Assembly: GCA_010909165.1 (NCBI GenBank)
Contig: VJWM01000364.1
Coordinates: forward strand, 1 to 37,065
DNA length: 37,065 nt
DNA from: Anthoceros angustus
Lineage: Eukaryota; Streptophyta; Anthocerotopsida; Anthocerotales; Anthocerotaceae
Direction of reading: 5' to 3'
Shown piece by piece: positions 9,366 to 20,462 of the stretch. A program made the translations under genes and the position numbers. The notes under the pieces are model-generated. The model worked only from the letters and a program-made list of their open reading frames with translations, was not told the DNA's origin and made no database searches. Each line of letters starts with the position of its first letter. Position 1 is the stretch's first letter.

Positions 9366-11329
9366 TGTGGGAGGAAAACCCCGGGGCTTCCGAGATTCAC
9401 CCTCTAGTGGCCACACTTATCCCACTATCGCTAAGTACAATAGGTTTCGTCCCATGAGACTCTTGTTTGTCAGGTCACCAGCATCCAAGGCACAAACCAC
9501 ACGCCTCTTCACACCCCCAAGCTCCCTCACACAGCTGGAGCAACTTCAACTCACTCCACAGACAGCAGCCACGCCTCACCATGCTGCTCCGTCAATCACC
9601 GCTTCTAGACCTACGACACCCCTCGACTATATGGGTCCACACCCCCGCAGGTGGGTAGGCGGCTACGCCGTAGGGACCCCCTACGTTGCAGCGACTTCAC
9701 CACCCGTGATCGTCCACTATTCCTTTCCCATCGCCTTCCCACAATTGGCACACCCTCAACCACCAACGGCGGCGCCACTCCCTTTCCGTCGGATCTCCGC
9801 TCTGGACCTACAACGACATCCTACGATCGTAGGTCCCTATGAGTAGGTCCACCGCTCGCACGTAGGGACCCCCTACGGTAGCGACTTCTCCACCCGTGAT
9901 TTTGAGACCTTAGCCCGGCTTCGGTCTCGGTTTGGTGCGGTTGGGACCCTCCCTTAGGCTCGACTTGGGCCTTCTTCTTACTCTAATCTCTACCTACTCC
10001 TCTACTCAACATTCAGCTCCACATTCTCCTCAACAACACTCACCTCAACTCAACTCCTCATCCTCCTAATCTAACCTTACTTCAAGCTCAGCCCTAGCTC
10101 GCCCTTACAGCTGGCACACGGGTGCGCCTACAAGCCAACAAGTTCTTCCTTGGGGGTTGCTATGAGTTTGCAGACGTGAGAACCTCCAGTCTTTCCTGTA
10201 GTCTACCCTCAAGCCGGGAGTTCCTTGGGCATCGCCACACACCCAAAGCAAAGCAATTTCACAACCATTCACAAGGGCAACTGCGGGCGCGCAAGGCAGC
10301 CCTCCGCCAAGCACTCCGGCAAACTCCCTCTCTACCGGCCTTCGTTAGCTTGCACGGCACGAATTCCTTCACAAGGAGCAAAGGACTCGCGAGTGGGAGG
10401 CGCAAGACACGATAATTTTACTTCACAAGCTCCCTCCTTTTATAGGAGGTCCTCACATACAACCTCCCACTGGCGCGCCCTCTTGCCTGCCTCACTTCCT
10501 TATTCTAGTGTATCCTATTGTGGACTTTAAGTTCGACATCCAAGCATCTTGGGTAAAATTCTATTCTAGCAAACTTCACCTGTGAGCCTTAATGGCTCTG
10601 TCAACATTCCTATCTAGCTAGTCAACACACCCTCTGGGTTGACAAGCATTTATCCTCCTCTAAAGAAAAGTCTCCCCAAGCAATGAGCCCACACTCCAAG
10701 CTACCACCAACCCCTTCAATTACCTCTAGATGTCTCGCGTCGCCGCACGGTGATCCCCGGATGTAGGGCCACCTCTACACCTCCTACGGACGTGGGGTCA
10801 ACTTCTTATGGCCCTACCGCCTCCACTCTCCTTGCAAGAAGGTCTCCGTGGCGGATCTTGCTCCATGCCTTCCTCTTCCTCCTCCGAGTCATCCTCTCGG
10901 CCTTCCATCATCGGATGTGTTGGGCTGTCCGGCTCCTGCAGCCTCCACCTAGCTCAAGCATCCTCCTTCTCCTAGCAACCAACTTGCCCTTCTTAGGTGC
11001 GCTTTCACCATCTTGTACCTTCAAAATAAGCGCACAAACAAGACAAGCTTGGGCACCCCATGCTCGTTTCCACCTAGTTGTCACCTCGGTGTCTACACAC
11101 AATTGCGAGATTTCTTCACTCGCCATAAAATCCACCAAGAGAGCAACTTCAGCCCTTTTCCACTTACTTCCTCTTCACTCCACAGTCCCACCTAGCTCAA
11201 ACTTGATCCTCACCGGCCACAACTCCTTATGCCCAAATCCCTCACTTGCAAGGTCCTAGGCACAAAAATTCAGCGCTGCCCTCTTCACCTTGTGCTTCAA
11301 ATCCCTTCACACACAACTCCTTATGCACA
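9366..11329 (-). mobile_element. Family X LTR, copy 2 (1.96 kb)
   Basis: Near-identical to 2736-4691, with the same TG...CA ends, TATA box (10438-10444), 26-nt invariant block (10234-10259), PBS-like site and polypurine tract. Differences from copy 1 are few, for example near 9380-9570, and are mostly short indels. Because the LTR lies inside the tandem duplication, its likeness to copy 1 dates the duplication and not retrotransposition. Confidence 0.75.
9820..9833. repeat. Perfect 14-bp palindrome in X LTR copy 2
   Basis: CCTACGATCGTAGG, the copy of 3180-3193. Confidence 0.7.
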
Positions 11330-11344
11330 CCTCCTTCTCCTTGC
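11330..11344 (-). promoter_or_regulatory. Polypurine tract next to X LTR, copy 2
   Basis: Minus-strand GCAAGGAGAAGGAGG directly against the LTR start at 11329, identical to 4692-4706. Confidence 0.65.
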
Positions 11345-13134
11345 ACACACATGGGCAGCGTTCTCACCAAGTCCTTGCTCTAGCTTTCCTTTGCATGCAT
11401 GCACAAGCTCTTAGTGCAATTCCTCGCAGCTTCCTAGGTGCCACTCCCTACACACCCGCTTGCATGGCCACACCCTACACTACCTACCCCACATATTTAT
11501 GTGCTATTATTCCTAATATATCCTATTTATCCACAACCTTGCCTGTAGCCTCTTTAGCAACTTCCTAGGTTTGTACTGCCTTATCACACTTGCTTCCCAA
11601 GTATCCAAGTAGCTTTGTATCCAAGTAGGGTTATGCACCCCCCCCACGTGGGAGACCTCACCACTCCCTACGGTGGAGACACTCTCATCCTACCTATCTA
11701 CCTACCTAACTAATGCGTGAGAGCCACCTACCCTACATCCTACCCATGTGGGGCCACACACTGGTCACCCTACACTACCCGCATCTCATCCCCTACTTGT
11801 TCCCTTGTATCCCTACTTGTTCCCTACCCTACCCCGGTAGGGAGACGGTCCGTGGACACGCGCCCTACCCATCCCTACGCACCGTCTACCCACATACATG
11901 TAGGGACCCCTGCCTACCATGTGGGTCCCCCTTGTTACCCTCATACTACCTTAACTGTGGGACCCTCACTCACCTCTCCACGTCCACTACCCTACACCTT
12001 CTCCTCGTGGGGCCCTATCGCCCTACACCCCTCACTCGCGTAGGGGTGCACCTCCCTCACGTAGGAGTGCCATGCCCCTACGTCCTGCCACCCTACACCT
12101 ACTCGTGGGGTGCACCACCAAACACTCTCCCAATTAGCTCATAAACTTGAAATATAACCTCACACAAAGGCCCCATCCGTCTTGATCCACCCCTAGGGCG
12201 CTTAACTCTGGAGTTCTTACATTCCATTGTCCAACACACCAAATTGGCTTGCATAACACTCATCAAGAATAAAATGAACTTATTCCCGGTGAACTCCTCA
12301 CGCCTCAACAACATCTCGTCAACCCTCCTTGCTATCCCATTCTCCTCGCGGCCACCAGCCTCCCTTCACTTTGACTTGCAGCCCCCCGCAAATTCCGCCC
12401 GTCATGATGCACCCGTTGTGATCCCTTCACCATGTTGCACCCGCAACACCGCCTTCCTATGGTTTGGCCACACCTCCATCTTGCAGCCCATCTACAAATT
12501 CAGCACGTGAGTGCTACCATGGCCTTTCCTAGTTCAACACACGGCCCTATCATGCCATCCTCCCATCGTGACTCCATTAAGAGCACTTCCATGTGCCTCG
12601 GCCATGGCCTCCTCTTGCAACCCTTGTGGCTGCTCACCCTCAACATGAGCTCCTCGCTCCCATCCTTGCATTCTTGCTCCTCTCTCGCATCTTGAGCTCC
12701 CAACCTAGAGCCCCACGCAGATCCACAATTCCACCATTACGGGCACTTGGCCCATCTTCCTGCAGCAACCCTTGCCACACATCTCTACCTAGTCCTCCTT
12801 CAGCAAAATCTCAGCAATATGAGCACACGCCCATGTCTCACTTCTTCCCACACATGTGGCAAATTACTTTGCCTTCCCTCAAACTTGGTGGTGGTCCCCA
12901 ATAATCGGGCCTTTGCCTCTGCAAGCCTATCAACGACTGCTTGTGCAGCAACCTCAAGCTACTTCCTTGGCTTAATTGCCTTCACCTCTACTCCTCATTC
13001 TCCAACAAATTGCCTCAAGATCTTGACAATTCTCTTCCACTTCACTTCAATTCTCTCCGTTCGCCCTCTGCTCTAGTTTTGCTCTAGTTTGATCCTTTTG
13101 ATCCAAAAAGTAGGAGTGTAAACTTTCATATTCC
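11345..13134 (-). repeat. X segment A, left arm of the large palindrome (unit 2)
   Basis: Copy of 4707-6492. It is paired with the inverted copy at 14098-15490, so the two can fold into a stem of roughly 1.3 kb around segment D. Frames inside are short: 12314-12099 minus is the same relic as 5675-5460. Confidence 0.75.
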
Positions 13135-14097
13135 CTGCTGACTGTCCCACGATCGCCAATAATATGTCAGAATTTGGCGAAGAAGATGCCTCCTACGGTA
13201 GGATAGCGGGCGTTTGTGAGGCTTTCGAAACACGTCTCCACGCCTCCTCACTAGGATGGACCAGTCGATCCGCCGATTTTCTTTTGCGCATCTTTCCTCC
13301 TACGCCTTCCGAGAGGGCATCCTATGGCTCCGAACAATGGCACTATAAAGTCGCATTTCTCATAATGCTGTACGGTATGCCGTAGTTGGGAGAGGCTCTC
13401 AAAAGGCGGCATTCTTGAATCACATGGGGACTCACGGTTAAGCTCATCATACCACGGCAAAGCGGGTTCCGTCACGAAGTAGGAAGAGAGAGAGATCCCA
13501 CATTTGATTATGCTGGAGGCGAGTTACATGGTTACCTAGGTCGAGTTCCAAAGTGTGTAAGAGCCGAGGATCCACCCCACCTCGGGTACTCACAAAACAA
13601 GCAGACTTGGATTGGTTTTGTAGTGGATTGTCCCAAATGGAAGAGTGCTTTGAGGGCAGCGGAGACTAAGACACCATTTGGAGCCATTCGATTAGCTAAG
13701 GAATGGGGATATACTGCCAGCGAGTTGGGAGAAGGAGGAAGAAGTTTCGGCGAAGCCATAAGAAGAGGAAGGGATCGAGGGCAATCGAGGCTCCTCGTCT
13801 TTGTTTTGCACTCTACTCGGCTACGTCACCTTCATCCTCATCAAGTGAGGCGGTATGTACTGAAAGCTCCACCATCGGACTGAGGGAATCGAGTGCAGGG
13901 AGGCATCGGCATGCGGCGACATGAGAAAGGACTTGGAGAGGTCATCGGGGAGGCGGAGGGCGGAGCAGCGTTGGAGAAAGGAGAGGAAAGCGGCTAGCTC
14001 GTCGAGATGGAGGAAGGGAGAAAAAGCGATGCGCCCATAGGAGGCGGAATTGCAAGACAAGTGGGCTCTTAACGAAGATTGACCAGGGCTTCAAGGT
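13135..14097. other. Segment D, loop of the palindrome (unit 2)
   Basis: Second copy of 6493-7457. A single-base difference near 13728 converts the plus-strand frame of unit 1 into a different 86-codon frame (13623-13883), so coding is not conserved. Minus-strand frames 13475-13251 and 13759-13532 are also open. I recognise no domain on either strand. Confidence 0.5.
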
Positions 14098-15490
14098 GTG
14101 GAACATAAAAAGTTTTGGGCACTCCTAACTTTTTTGGATCAAAGGGATCAAACTAGAGCAAAACTAGGCGGTGAAGCAAGCGGGAGAGAAGTGAGTAGAG
14201 TGAAAGAGTTGTCGGAAGATCTTGGGCAATTTGTTTGGAGAATGAGGAGTAGAGGTGAAGGCAATTAAGCCAAGAGTAGCTTGAGGTTCTTTGCTGGCGG
14301 TGTTGATGAGCTGCGGAGGCAAGGCACGATTATTGGGGCCATCACCTAGTTTTAAGGAAGGCAAAGTAATTTGCCACCGTGTGGAAAGTGAGACACGGAG
14401 TGCTCACGTTGCTGAGATTTTGCACGATGGGGACTGCTGGGCGTAGAGTGTGTGGCAGGGTTGCTGCGGGAAGATGGGCAGTGCGTAATGGTGGGTGCCA
14501 AGATGCATTGAGGCTCTCGGTTGGGAGCTCGGCATGCGAGAGGGAGGCGACAATTGGTGCAAGGATGGGGCGAGGAGCTCATGTTCGGTGAGCAGCCACA
14601 AGGGTTACTTTGAGGAGGCCATGGCGGTCTGGGGGCACGTGGAAGTGCTCTCAATGGGTCGATGTGAGGATGGCGTGATAGGGTCGTGTGTTGAACTAGG
14701 AAAGGCCGTGTGGAGGCACTCCACAAGCTGAATTTGTGGCTGGGCTACAAGATGGAGGTGTATGGCCCAAACCATAGGAAGCGGGCGTTGGTGGGGCTGC
14801 AACATGGTGAAGGGATCTGTGAGAATGTGCATCATGGCGGAATTTGCGGTGGGGCTGCAAGTCAAAGTGAAGAGGAGGCGATGTGTGGTGGCGAGGAGAA
14901 ATGGATAGCAAGGAGGTTGAGTAGGGCGAGATGCGTGTCATAAAGGGGGGCGAGATGCAAGTATGAGGGTGACGGTGGCCCTACATGGGTAGGATGTTGG
15001 TACGGGGACTCCCTACAGTGAGGCAACTAGGTAGGTGTTTGGGCAGGTAGGTAGATGAGTCACATGAGAGTGTCTCCTCGTGGTGGTGGTCGTGAGGGTG
15101 GGTCGACACCCTACATATATGGGTGCAGCAGGGCAGCAAGCTTTCGGATAAGCCGGTACATGGAATGCTTAAAAAACATATGCAAGGTTGTGGATAAATA
15201 AATTATATTAGGAATAATAGAACATAAATATGTGGGGTAGGTAGTGTAGGGTGCTTTTAACAAGTGCCTCTAAGCGGAGGTCCCGGTGGAAATGAATACT
15301 GTATGGCGAGTGGGAATCAGCAGCTATGTCAAGGTTTCACTATCACTGCAAAGGGGGCCATGCAAGCGGGGGTGATGCAAGCCGGGGTGTGTGTAGGGAG
15401 TGGCACCTGGAGCTTCACGAGGTGGGGAAGAGCTTGTGCATGCCTGCAAGGGAACTAGAGGAGGACTTGGTGAGCCCTCCCATGTGTGCG
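14098..15490 (+). repeat. X segment A inverted, right arm of the palindrome
   Basis: Reverse complement of 4709-6492, running from the CATATTCC end (14098) through the GTAGGG-rich part (about 14940-15110) to the word CATGTGTG at 15481. It is clearly diverged from the direct copies and lacks part of the repetitive section. About 100 bases at 15251-15350 have no counterpart in the other copies. It stops just before where the polypurine tract should be, at the junction with an LTR fragment. Confidence 0.75.
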
Positions 15491-16443
15491 TGTGGTAAGG
15501 AAAACCCGAGGGCACTCCGGGTCCTCCATTATAAGCGGCCACACTTATCCTTTGTCGCTTGTCGTTGGGTTTCGTCCCATGAGACTTGTGTGAAAGTTCG
15601 AGGTCTTGTGATCAACTGCGGAGACACAACTTCTCCTTCTAACAAGCAGGCGCCCTCTACTCTCCCTCTTACTGTGCACCACTTGCCTTGAAAATCGCCA
15701 ATCCTCGACCTACAGACACAACACAATTGCGGGTCCACCGCCTTAGCGAGCCTATCACGGGCGCCAGGACCCCCGATCCACAGCGATTTCGTCCCTACTT
15801 CTAAGACCACTCTTCTCCACTCGGGCGCTCTTTTGCAGTTGGGATTCGTCCCTTAGGCTCTGCACACACCTTGTCCTACACTCTAATCCTCTACTCATCT
15901 TCTCATCCTCTTCCTCCTATTCTAACCTCGATTCGGGCTTCTGGTTTGACTCGCCCTTACGGCTGGCACAGGGTCGGCCTCCACCGCAAGTTCTTCCTTG
16001 GGCGGTTGCTATGAGTTTGACACCACAGCGAGAACCTCGAGTCTTTCCACGTGGTCTACCCTCAAGCCGAGTGTTCACAGGCATTTGCCACACACCCAAA
16101 GCAAAGCAATTTCACAACAACCATTCACAAGAGCAACTCGTTTAGGCACTTGCGTGAGCAAGTCCTCCACCAAACACTCCGACCACCGCGACTTCCTCTC
16201 TAGACTGCGTTGGCTCACGGTACACGAAATTCTCTGTAATGGCAAAGGACTCGATGAGGGTGGGCGCAAGACATGATACTTTACTTTGTGAAATCCTCCT
16301 CCTCTTATAGGAGGCCTTCCACATACAACCTCCCTTAGGTGACCCTCTGCAGGTCACCTTTTCCAATTCTATTATTTCCTACACTTGACATTTCGGCACC
16401 TAAATCTATTGTCTTGGTAAATTCTATTCTAGTAACTTCACCT
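15491..16443 (-). mobile_element. Truncated X LTR, copy 3
   Basis: Starts TGTGG on the plus strand, as at 2736. Matches the R-U5 side of the LTR: the GGAAAACCC end, the TTTCGTCCCATGAGAC word (15570s), the GCAAGTTCTTCCTTGGG stretch (15985), the 26-nt invariant block (16087-16112) and the TATA word (16303-16309). Similarity ends at about 16443, a little past the TATA box, so most of U3 is missing. Sequence divergence and internal deletions against copies 1 and 2 are marked, so this is an older copy. Confidence 0.7.
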
Positions 16444-16899
16444 AAGATCATCCTTAAAGGATGTCGGCTACCACCTATCCTTCCCATTCTCCAGCTCATT
16501 TATGGTCATTGACCATTCTAGTCCTTATCTTTGGGGTGGCGACGTCCCTTGTGGATTGGCTCCCTCGCCCTCCTTTTGCTCTTGCCCTTCCCGGATCTTG
16601 TCGCTTCCTAGTGTGGGGCAAGTACAATGCCCCTTCCTCCATCTCGGGCGGCGCCTGATTCCTCTTCATCGCGCCCCCCCTCCGCGCTAGGCGCCTTTCT
16701 CCAGCCTCGCGCTGGTCGCGCCCGTTCATCGCACCCTACGCGGTAGTGGCGGACGGGGTGGACCTACCATGGTGATCGGCCTATCTCCTTCTTTTCTCCG
16801 CCGGGTGCCTCTTGGGTTGGATCTTCATTGCTCCTTCCTCTTGTTTGATTTGTCCATACCTATCATGGATTCTTCAAAGAGTCTTCCCCCCAATTGTCG

Positions 16900-19465
16900 G
16901 ATGTCTAACTCTCCGGGCCCTTTTGCGTTGTCTCCTCTCTCGGCCTTCCCTATCGTGGGCGGGAACTTCTCACCCCTCCCTTCCTCGGGTGACCCGTCTT
17001 AGTCTCCTCAGGGGTTGTCTCCCCACCACCTCTGCTCCTCAGGGGTATACTCGGACCCGGCTCCTTCATCCTCGGCCGGGCCTTCGGCCCGACTCCCAAG
17101 CTCTGCGCCCGGCACCCTACCCGTGTCAGCGGACTGGCGCGTGTGGTCTACCGCGGTAGTGGCGGACTACCGTGGTGGGTCACCAGTGGTGGTTGACCCC
17201 CGAGGTGGGCTGTCCCCCTCCTTGCTCTCGCGCCATCTTCCACCTTGGCGCTCTGGCCGCTCCCCATCTCGACTCCTCAGTTCCTCGAGTCCATTTCGTG
17301 ATGGCCTCATCAAAATCGGAGGCCTCACGGCTGCACTTTTGCGCTCCTTCATCATCATCATGAGGACCCAATGTCCTCCTCTTGGCCAAGCAAGACTCAT
17401 TGTTGGCCTTCAAAATCTATTGTGGAGGTGAGCCCCAAGCTATGATATTGCATTTGGAGATCATCAATCTCTCGTGGGCCACTCTCCATCCTCACACCTA
17501 CCTTTGTAGGCGTCCCTTGGTGGTCAATTCCCCCACCTTGACATGGAGGTCACATTCTCCTCCCTCACTTCCCATGGTTGGCCATTTTGCGAAGGGCATA
17601 GTCCTTAAAATCTCTTCCTCACCACCGGCATCACACCACCTTCTTGTGGTGCTCCTCCTCTTGGAACCTCCTTTGTTCCAGTCTGCTTGGCAAGCCTCCT
17701 CTCCTTGCCAAGCACTCTTTCGCTCCTTGGTCTTGTTTTCCAGCTCCTCTTCCAAATTACGGGTCCTTCTCAATTCCTCTTCCATGTCCGGATTTTGATG
17801 GCTTGGGTAGCCATCACTGCTCTTCTTGGCGTCCAATTCTTTGGACGCTTTCTTCTCCCCGAGCCTGTTTGCCCTTTCGCTCTTGCTCTAATTGGGCAAA
17901 ATGCTCCTCCGCCTTTGCCTCCATGAATCCTTGGGTTGTTGCGAATGGCTCTCTCTTGATGCGACAACCTTCCCTCTAGGACCTTCTCGCTCTCATGGTG
18001 AGTCGTTGAGCTTCTCCTGCCTTTTCTCGTCGGACTCCATGGCCTCCAATTGCCACTTGGTCCACCGCCTCCTCCGGCCATGTCTTGGGCTTTCACTTCC
18101 TCTTGGCATGCCCACAAGGAGGCTGCTAGTCCCTCCCCTTCAAATCCACGGTGAGTGCTTCACAAGCACTCAATTCTCCTAGGGGTCCCAATTCTTCCTT
18201 TCTTCTTTGGAAATTTCCAGCTCCTCTCGGCCATCGCGGCCGGTCCCTCACGTCGCTCCATCCATCCCTCCTCCCAGCGCGGAGATGGTGGCCTTGGCGC
18301 GCCCGCGGCGCCTCGCTGCTTCTCCTTCCCTTCCACCGTAGGCTGCACCTGGCGTGGGGTGCCTGCCAGCGGTGGGGCTGCTCCCCCCCGGTGATGCGCC
18401 CTACCCATGGTGGGCCCTGGTGGTCCCACCCCTTGGGTGGCCTCAGGTAGGTGTGAGTGCCTCTCTAGGCACAAAAGGAGATGGTGGGGACTCCCCACCC
18501 TTGTCACCCCTCCACAGTGTAGTCCTTCTCTCATAGACTACCATTCGGCCTTCCTCGGCGGTTCTTCTCTCCTCCTTGCTTGCTCTGTGGGGAAAGATTC
18601 CCACTCCGGCAACCTTGTTGCCTCCACATCCTCCTTGCCCTAGCATGCTTGTGGAGGTCGACCTCCATCTTCCTCAATGCAAAGGCAAAGGCCTTTCCAA
18701 CTCGGTGGAGATGGATGACCTCAAAGGGATGCCAAGCATCTTCAAGCTCCTTGCTTGTGAGAAGTCCCTCGGTTTCCCACAAATGCACCAAATAGGTGCT
18801 AAGGTAGCAAGGCCTTGGCCTTCCTCATCCATTTGGCTTGAGGAGCTTCTCGGTGGTGGATGTAGGCCTTCATACATGATGGTTCCCCAATCGGCTTGGC
18901 TCCATGGAAATCTTCCACAAAAATTGGAGGAAGTTGGTCTTTGAAATAAGAGTCGTTGGTAATTTACCAACACAATCTTTGAAGAGCCTCCACTTGACTC
19001 CTTGATGCTCTCGGTCTTCCACCATTCTTGGCGTGGGCCTTCACTCCTCCATCCATCATGTCGAGGAACTCTGCGGGAATATCGGAGAGGGCATCCTCTT
19101 CCCTCCATTCGACCTTTCGAGAGCAATTCAGCTCTCCTCCTCCGGTCTCCATACACACAGCCGAATGCTCCGGTCCAGTGCGAGGATCCGTTCGAGCATT
19201 CCTTCGTGTGCAGGCGCTTCCGATTGATGGAGGTTGATGTAACACTCCTCAATCAATTCCAAATTGGTGTAGGCCCATTGGCGGCCATACACCCATCAAT
19301 TGGATGTTCTCCTCCTCGCCGAAATCACTAAATCCACAGGGTTGCTGCCAAAGCACGTGAATTGGGGCATCAGCTCACTCTCACGGCGGCTAGCCTCTGC
19401 TCTTTCCTTTCCTTCGCGAGGAGAGCCTTTGCTGGCGGCTCCTTCCCTTGCCTTCCTCGAGGCAT
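16900..19465 (-). pseudogene. Y1 gag-like protein relic with C-terminal coiled coil
   Basis: Unrecognised family. A likely start is the ATG at 19465, in the context GCCACCATGCCTC; Y2 has the matching GCGCCATGCCTC at 33570. The N-terminus is basic and rich in Lys, Arg and Ala (MPRGRQGKEPPAK...). Next come EENIQL plus a YTNLELIEECYIN-like block (about 19320-19220, readable across two frames) and a central block with NGGxxTESIKE and GTIMYEGLHPPP (about 19040-18830). The longest open piece is 19252-18674. A Glu/Arg/Lys-rich coiled-coil part follows at about 18050-17500, including EELRRTRNLEEELENKTKE. Several frameshifts and stops make it non-functional as read. The left limit is approximate. Position and composition suggest gag; this is inference. 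Confidence 0.45.
17148..17159. repeat. Perfect 12-bp palindrome in Y1
   Basis: CTACCGCGGTAG; followed ten bases later by the imperfect CTACCGTGGTGGG. Confidence 0.6.
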
Positions 19466-20094
19466 GGTGGCGTCTTCCTTCAAGTGTTTCAAAGGAATTA
19501 CTTCCTCAATTGGTGCTCCCAAACTTCTCTTCAAACACTTCTCCTTGGGGTAGCAACCACACTTCACAGCACGTTAGCCACAGCCCAGTCTTTCAGTGCG
19601 GCCCTCCTCCCGTTGTCCTTCTTCCTGGCGCGCCGATTATTCGCGCTCTTCACGCCTTCAATTCTGACCACTTCCGTGCTTGCTTCCTTGGCGCTCGCTC
19701 CACTTTCTCTCCTGTTCGGTGCGGCGCTCTCCCACTGCTGCCTCCGCTTTCCTTCTTCGCTCACCGCCTCGCTGGGTTCTCTCCTTCGATGGCGCCGCGC
19801 CGCCCCTCCTCTCGGCTTGCTGTGGCGATGGCGGCCTCTCTTCTTGATATGGCGGTCTTCCGCCTTTTCGTTCACGTTCGCGGCTCCAGCTCTTGTTCTT
19901 CGCGAAGTGGAGAAGCGCTGCCCAAAACTGCACTTTGCCCTCCTTAGATGTCTGCCACCTGGCGGCTGCACAACCCTAGATTGGGTTCATCATTCCAAAA
20001 TCCTAATTCTATCTAAACTACCTATTTTCCTATCCTGCCCGCTATCCCTAATTAACCGCTTTCTAATTACTCTATATATTTATTCCCCTATTGG

Positions 20095-20120
20095 TGAGCA
20101 TATATAGTGGATATCCCCCC
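20095..20120 (-). promoter_or_regulatory. TATA-like promoter region of Y1
   Basis: The minus strand reads GGATATCCACTATATATGCTC. The same stretch is kept in Y2 (GGATATCCACTATATGCC, about 32756-32773) at a similar distance ahead of the conserved ATG, roughly 650 bases in Y1 and 800 in Y2. A promoter role is inferred from composition and conservation. Confidence 0.4.
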
Positions 20121-20450
20121 TCTATTCTAAATTTCCTTTTGGCGAGATTGTCACCTACCGGTGATGCGACTTACGCGGTGATGCGCTCCCTTCTCACCTA
20201 CCGGCGTGGTGTGGCGACCTACGGGTGATACCTACCGACCTTTGGACGCCCTCACCGCCTCGTGCAGGGGTCGTTTGACCCATTCTTCTTCACGGGATAT
20301 CCTCTTCATCTTCCTAACAATATCCTACAACTCTAGCTTCAAGATTCTCGAATTTCTGGCATGCTCCTCTTCAATCGTTCTAGCCAAAAAAATCAAACTT
20401 GTTTCTCTCTTTGGGCTGGTTGCCCAAACTTTCGTTCCACCGGTGTGTGT

Positions 20451-20462
20451 GGGAGAAGGAGG
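20451..20462 (+). promoter_or_regulatory. Polypurine tract before inverted X LTR, copy 4
   Basis: GGGAGAAGGAGG directly before the LTR start TGTCTGGGTGCATAAGG. It corresponds to the tract at 4692-4706 in the other orientation. Only a short piece of X precedes it, after which Y1 begins, so the internal region of this element has been lost. Confidence 0.5.

Larger units (their letters stand above)
7671..14312. repeat. Tandem duplication, unit 2 (6.64 kb)
   Basis: This is the second copy of 1021-7670. The left junction (7670/7671) joins inverted A sequence to direct A sequence and carries only a few shared bases (TGC/TGCC). At the right end, unit 2 does not stop as unit 1 does: the inverted A segment simply continues past 14312 to about 15490. 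Unit 2 lacks a few short stretches present in unit 1, for example near 8675-8700. Confidence 0.93.
16444..20450 (-). mobile_element. Family Y, copy Y1 (decayed gag-like element)
   Basis: This lies between two X LTR pieces. The sense strand is minus. From 20440 leftward it shares ordered similarity with Y2 (plus, from 32395) and Y3 (minus): a leader with the words AAAGTTTGGGCAAC, GTAGGATATTGTTAG, GGATATCCACTATAT and GGAGGGCAAAGTGC, then the coding relic. The part 16444-17400 has no counterpart in the other copies because Y2 and Y3 are truncated there. No LTR, PBS or pol could be assigned, so whether it is an LTR element is open. Confidence 0.6.

Noticed and set aside
19300-20107. Plus-strand frames of 215-219 codons (19300-19947, 19448-20107)
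   Set aside because: They are antisense to the Y1 coding relic and overlap each other; open only because the sense strand is purine-rich and low in antisense stops.
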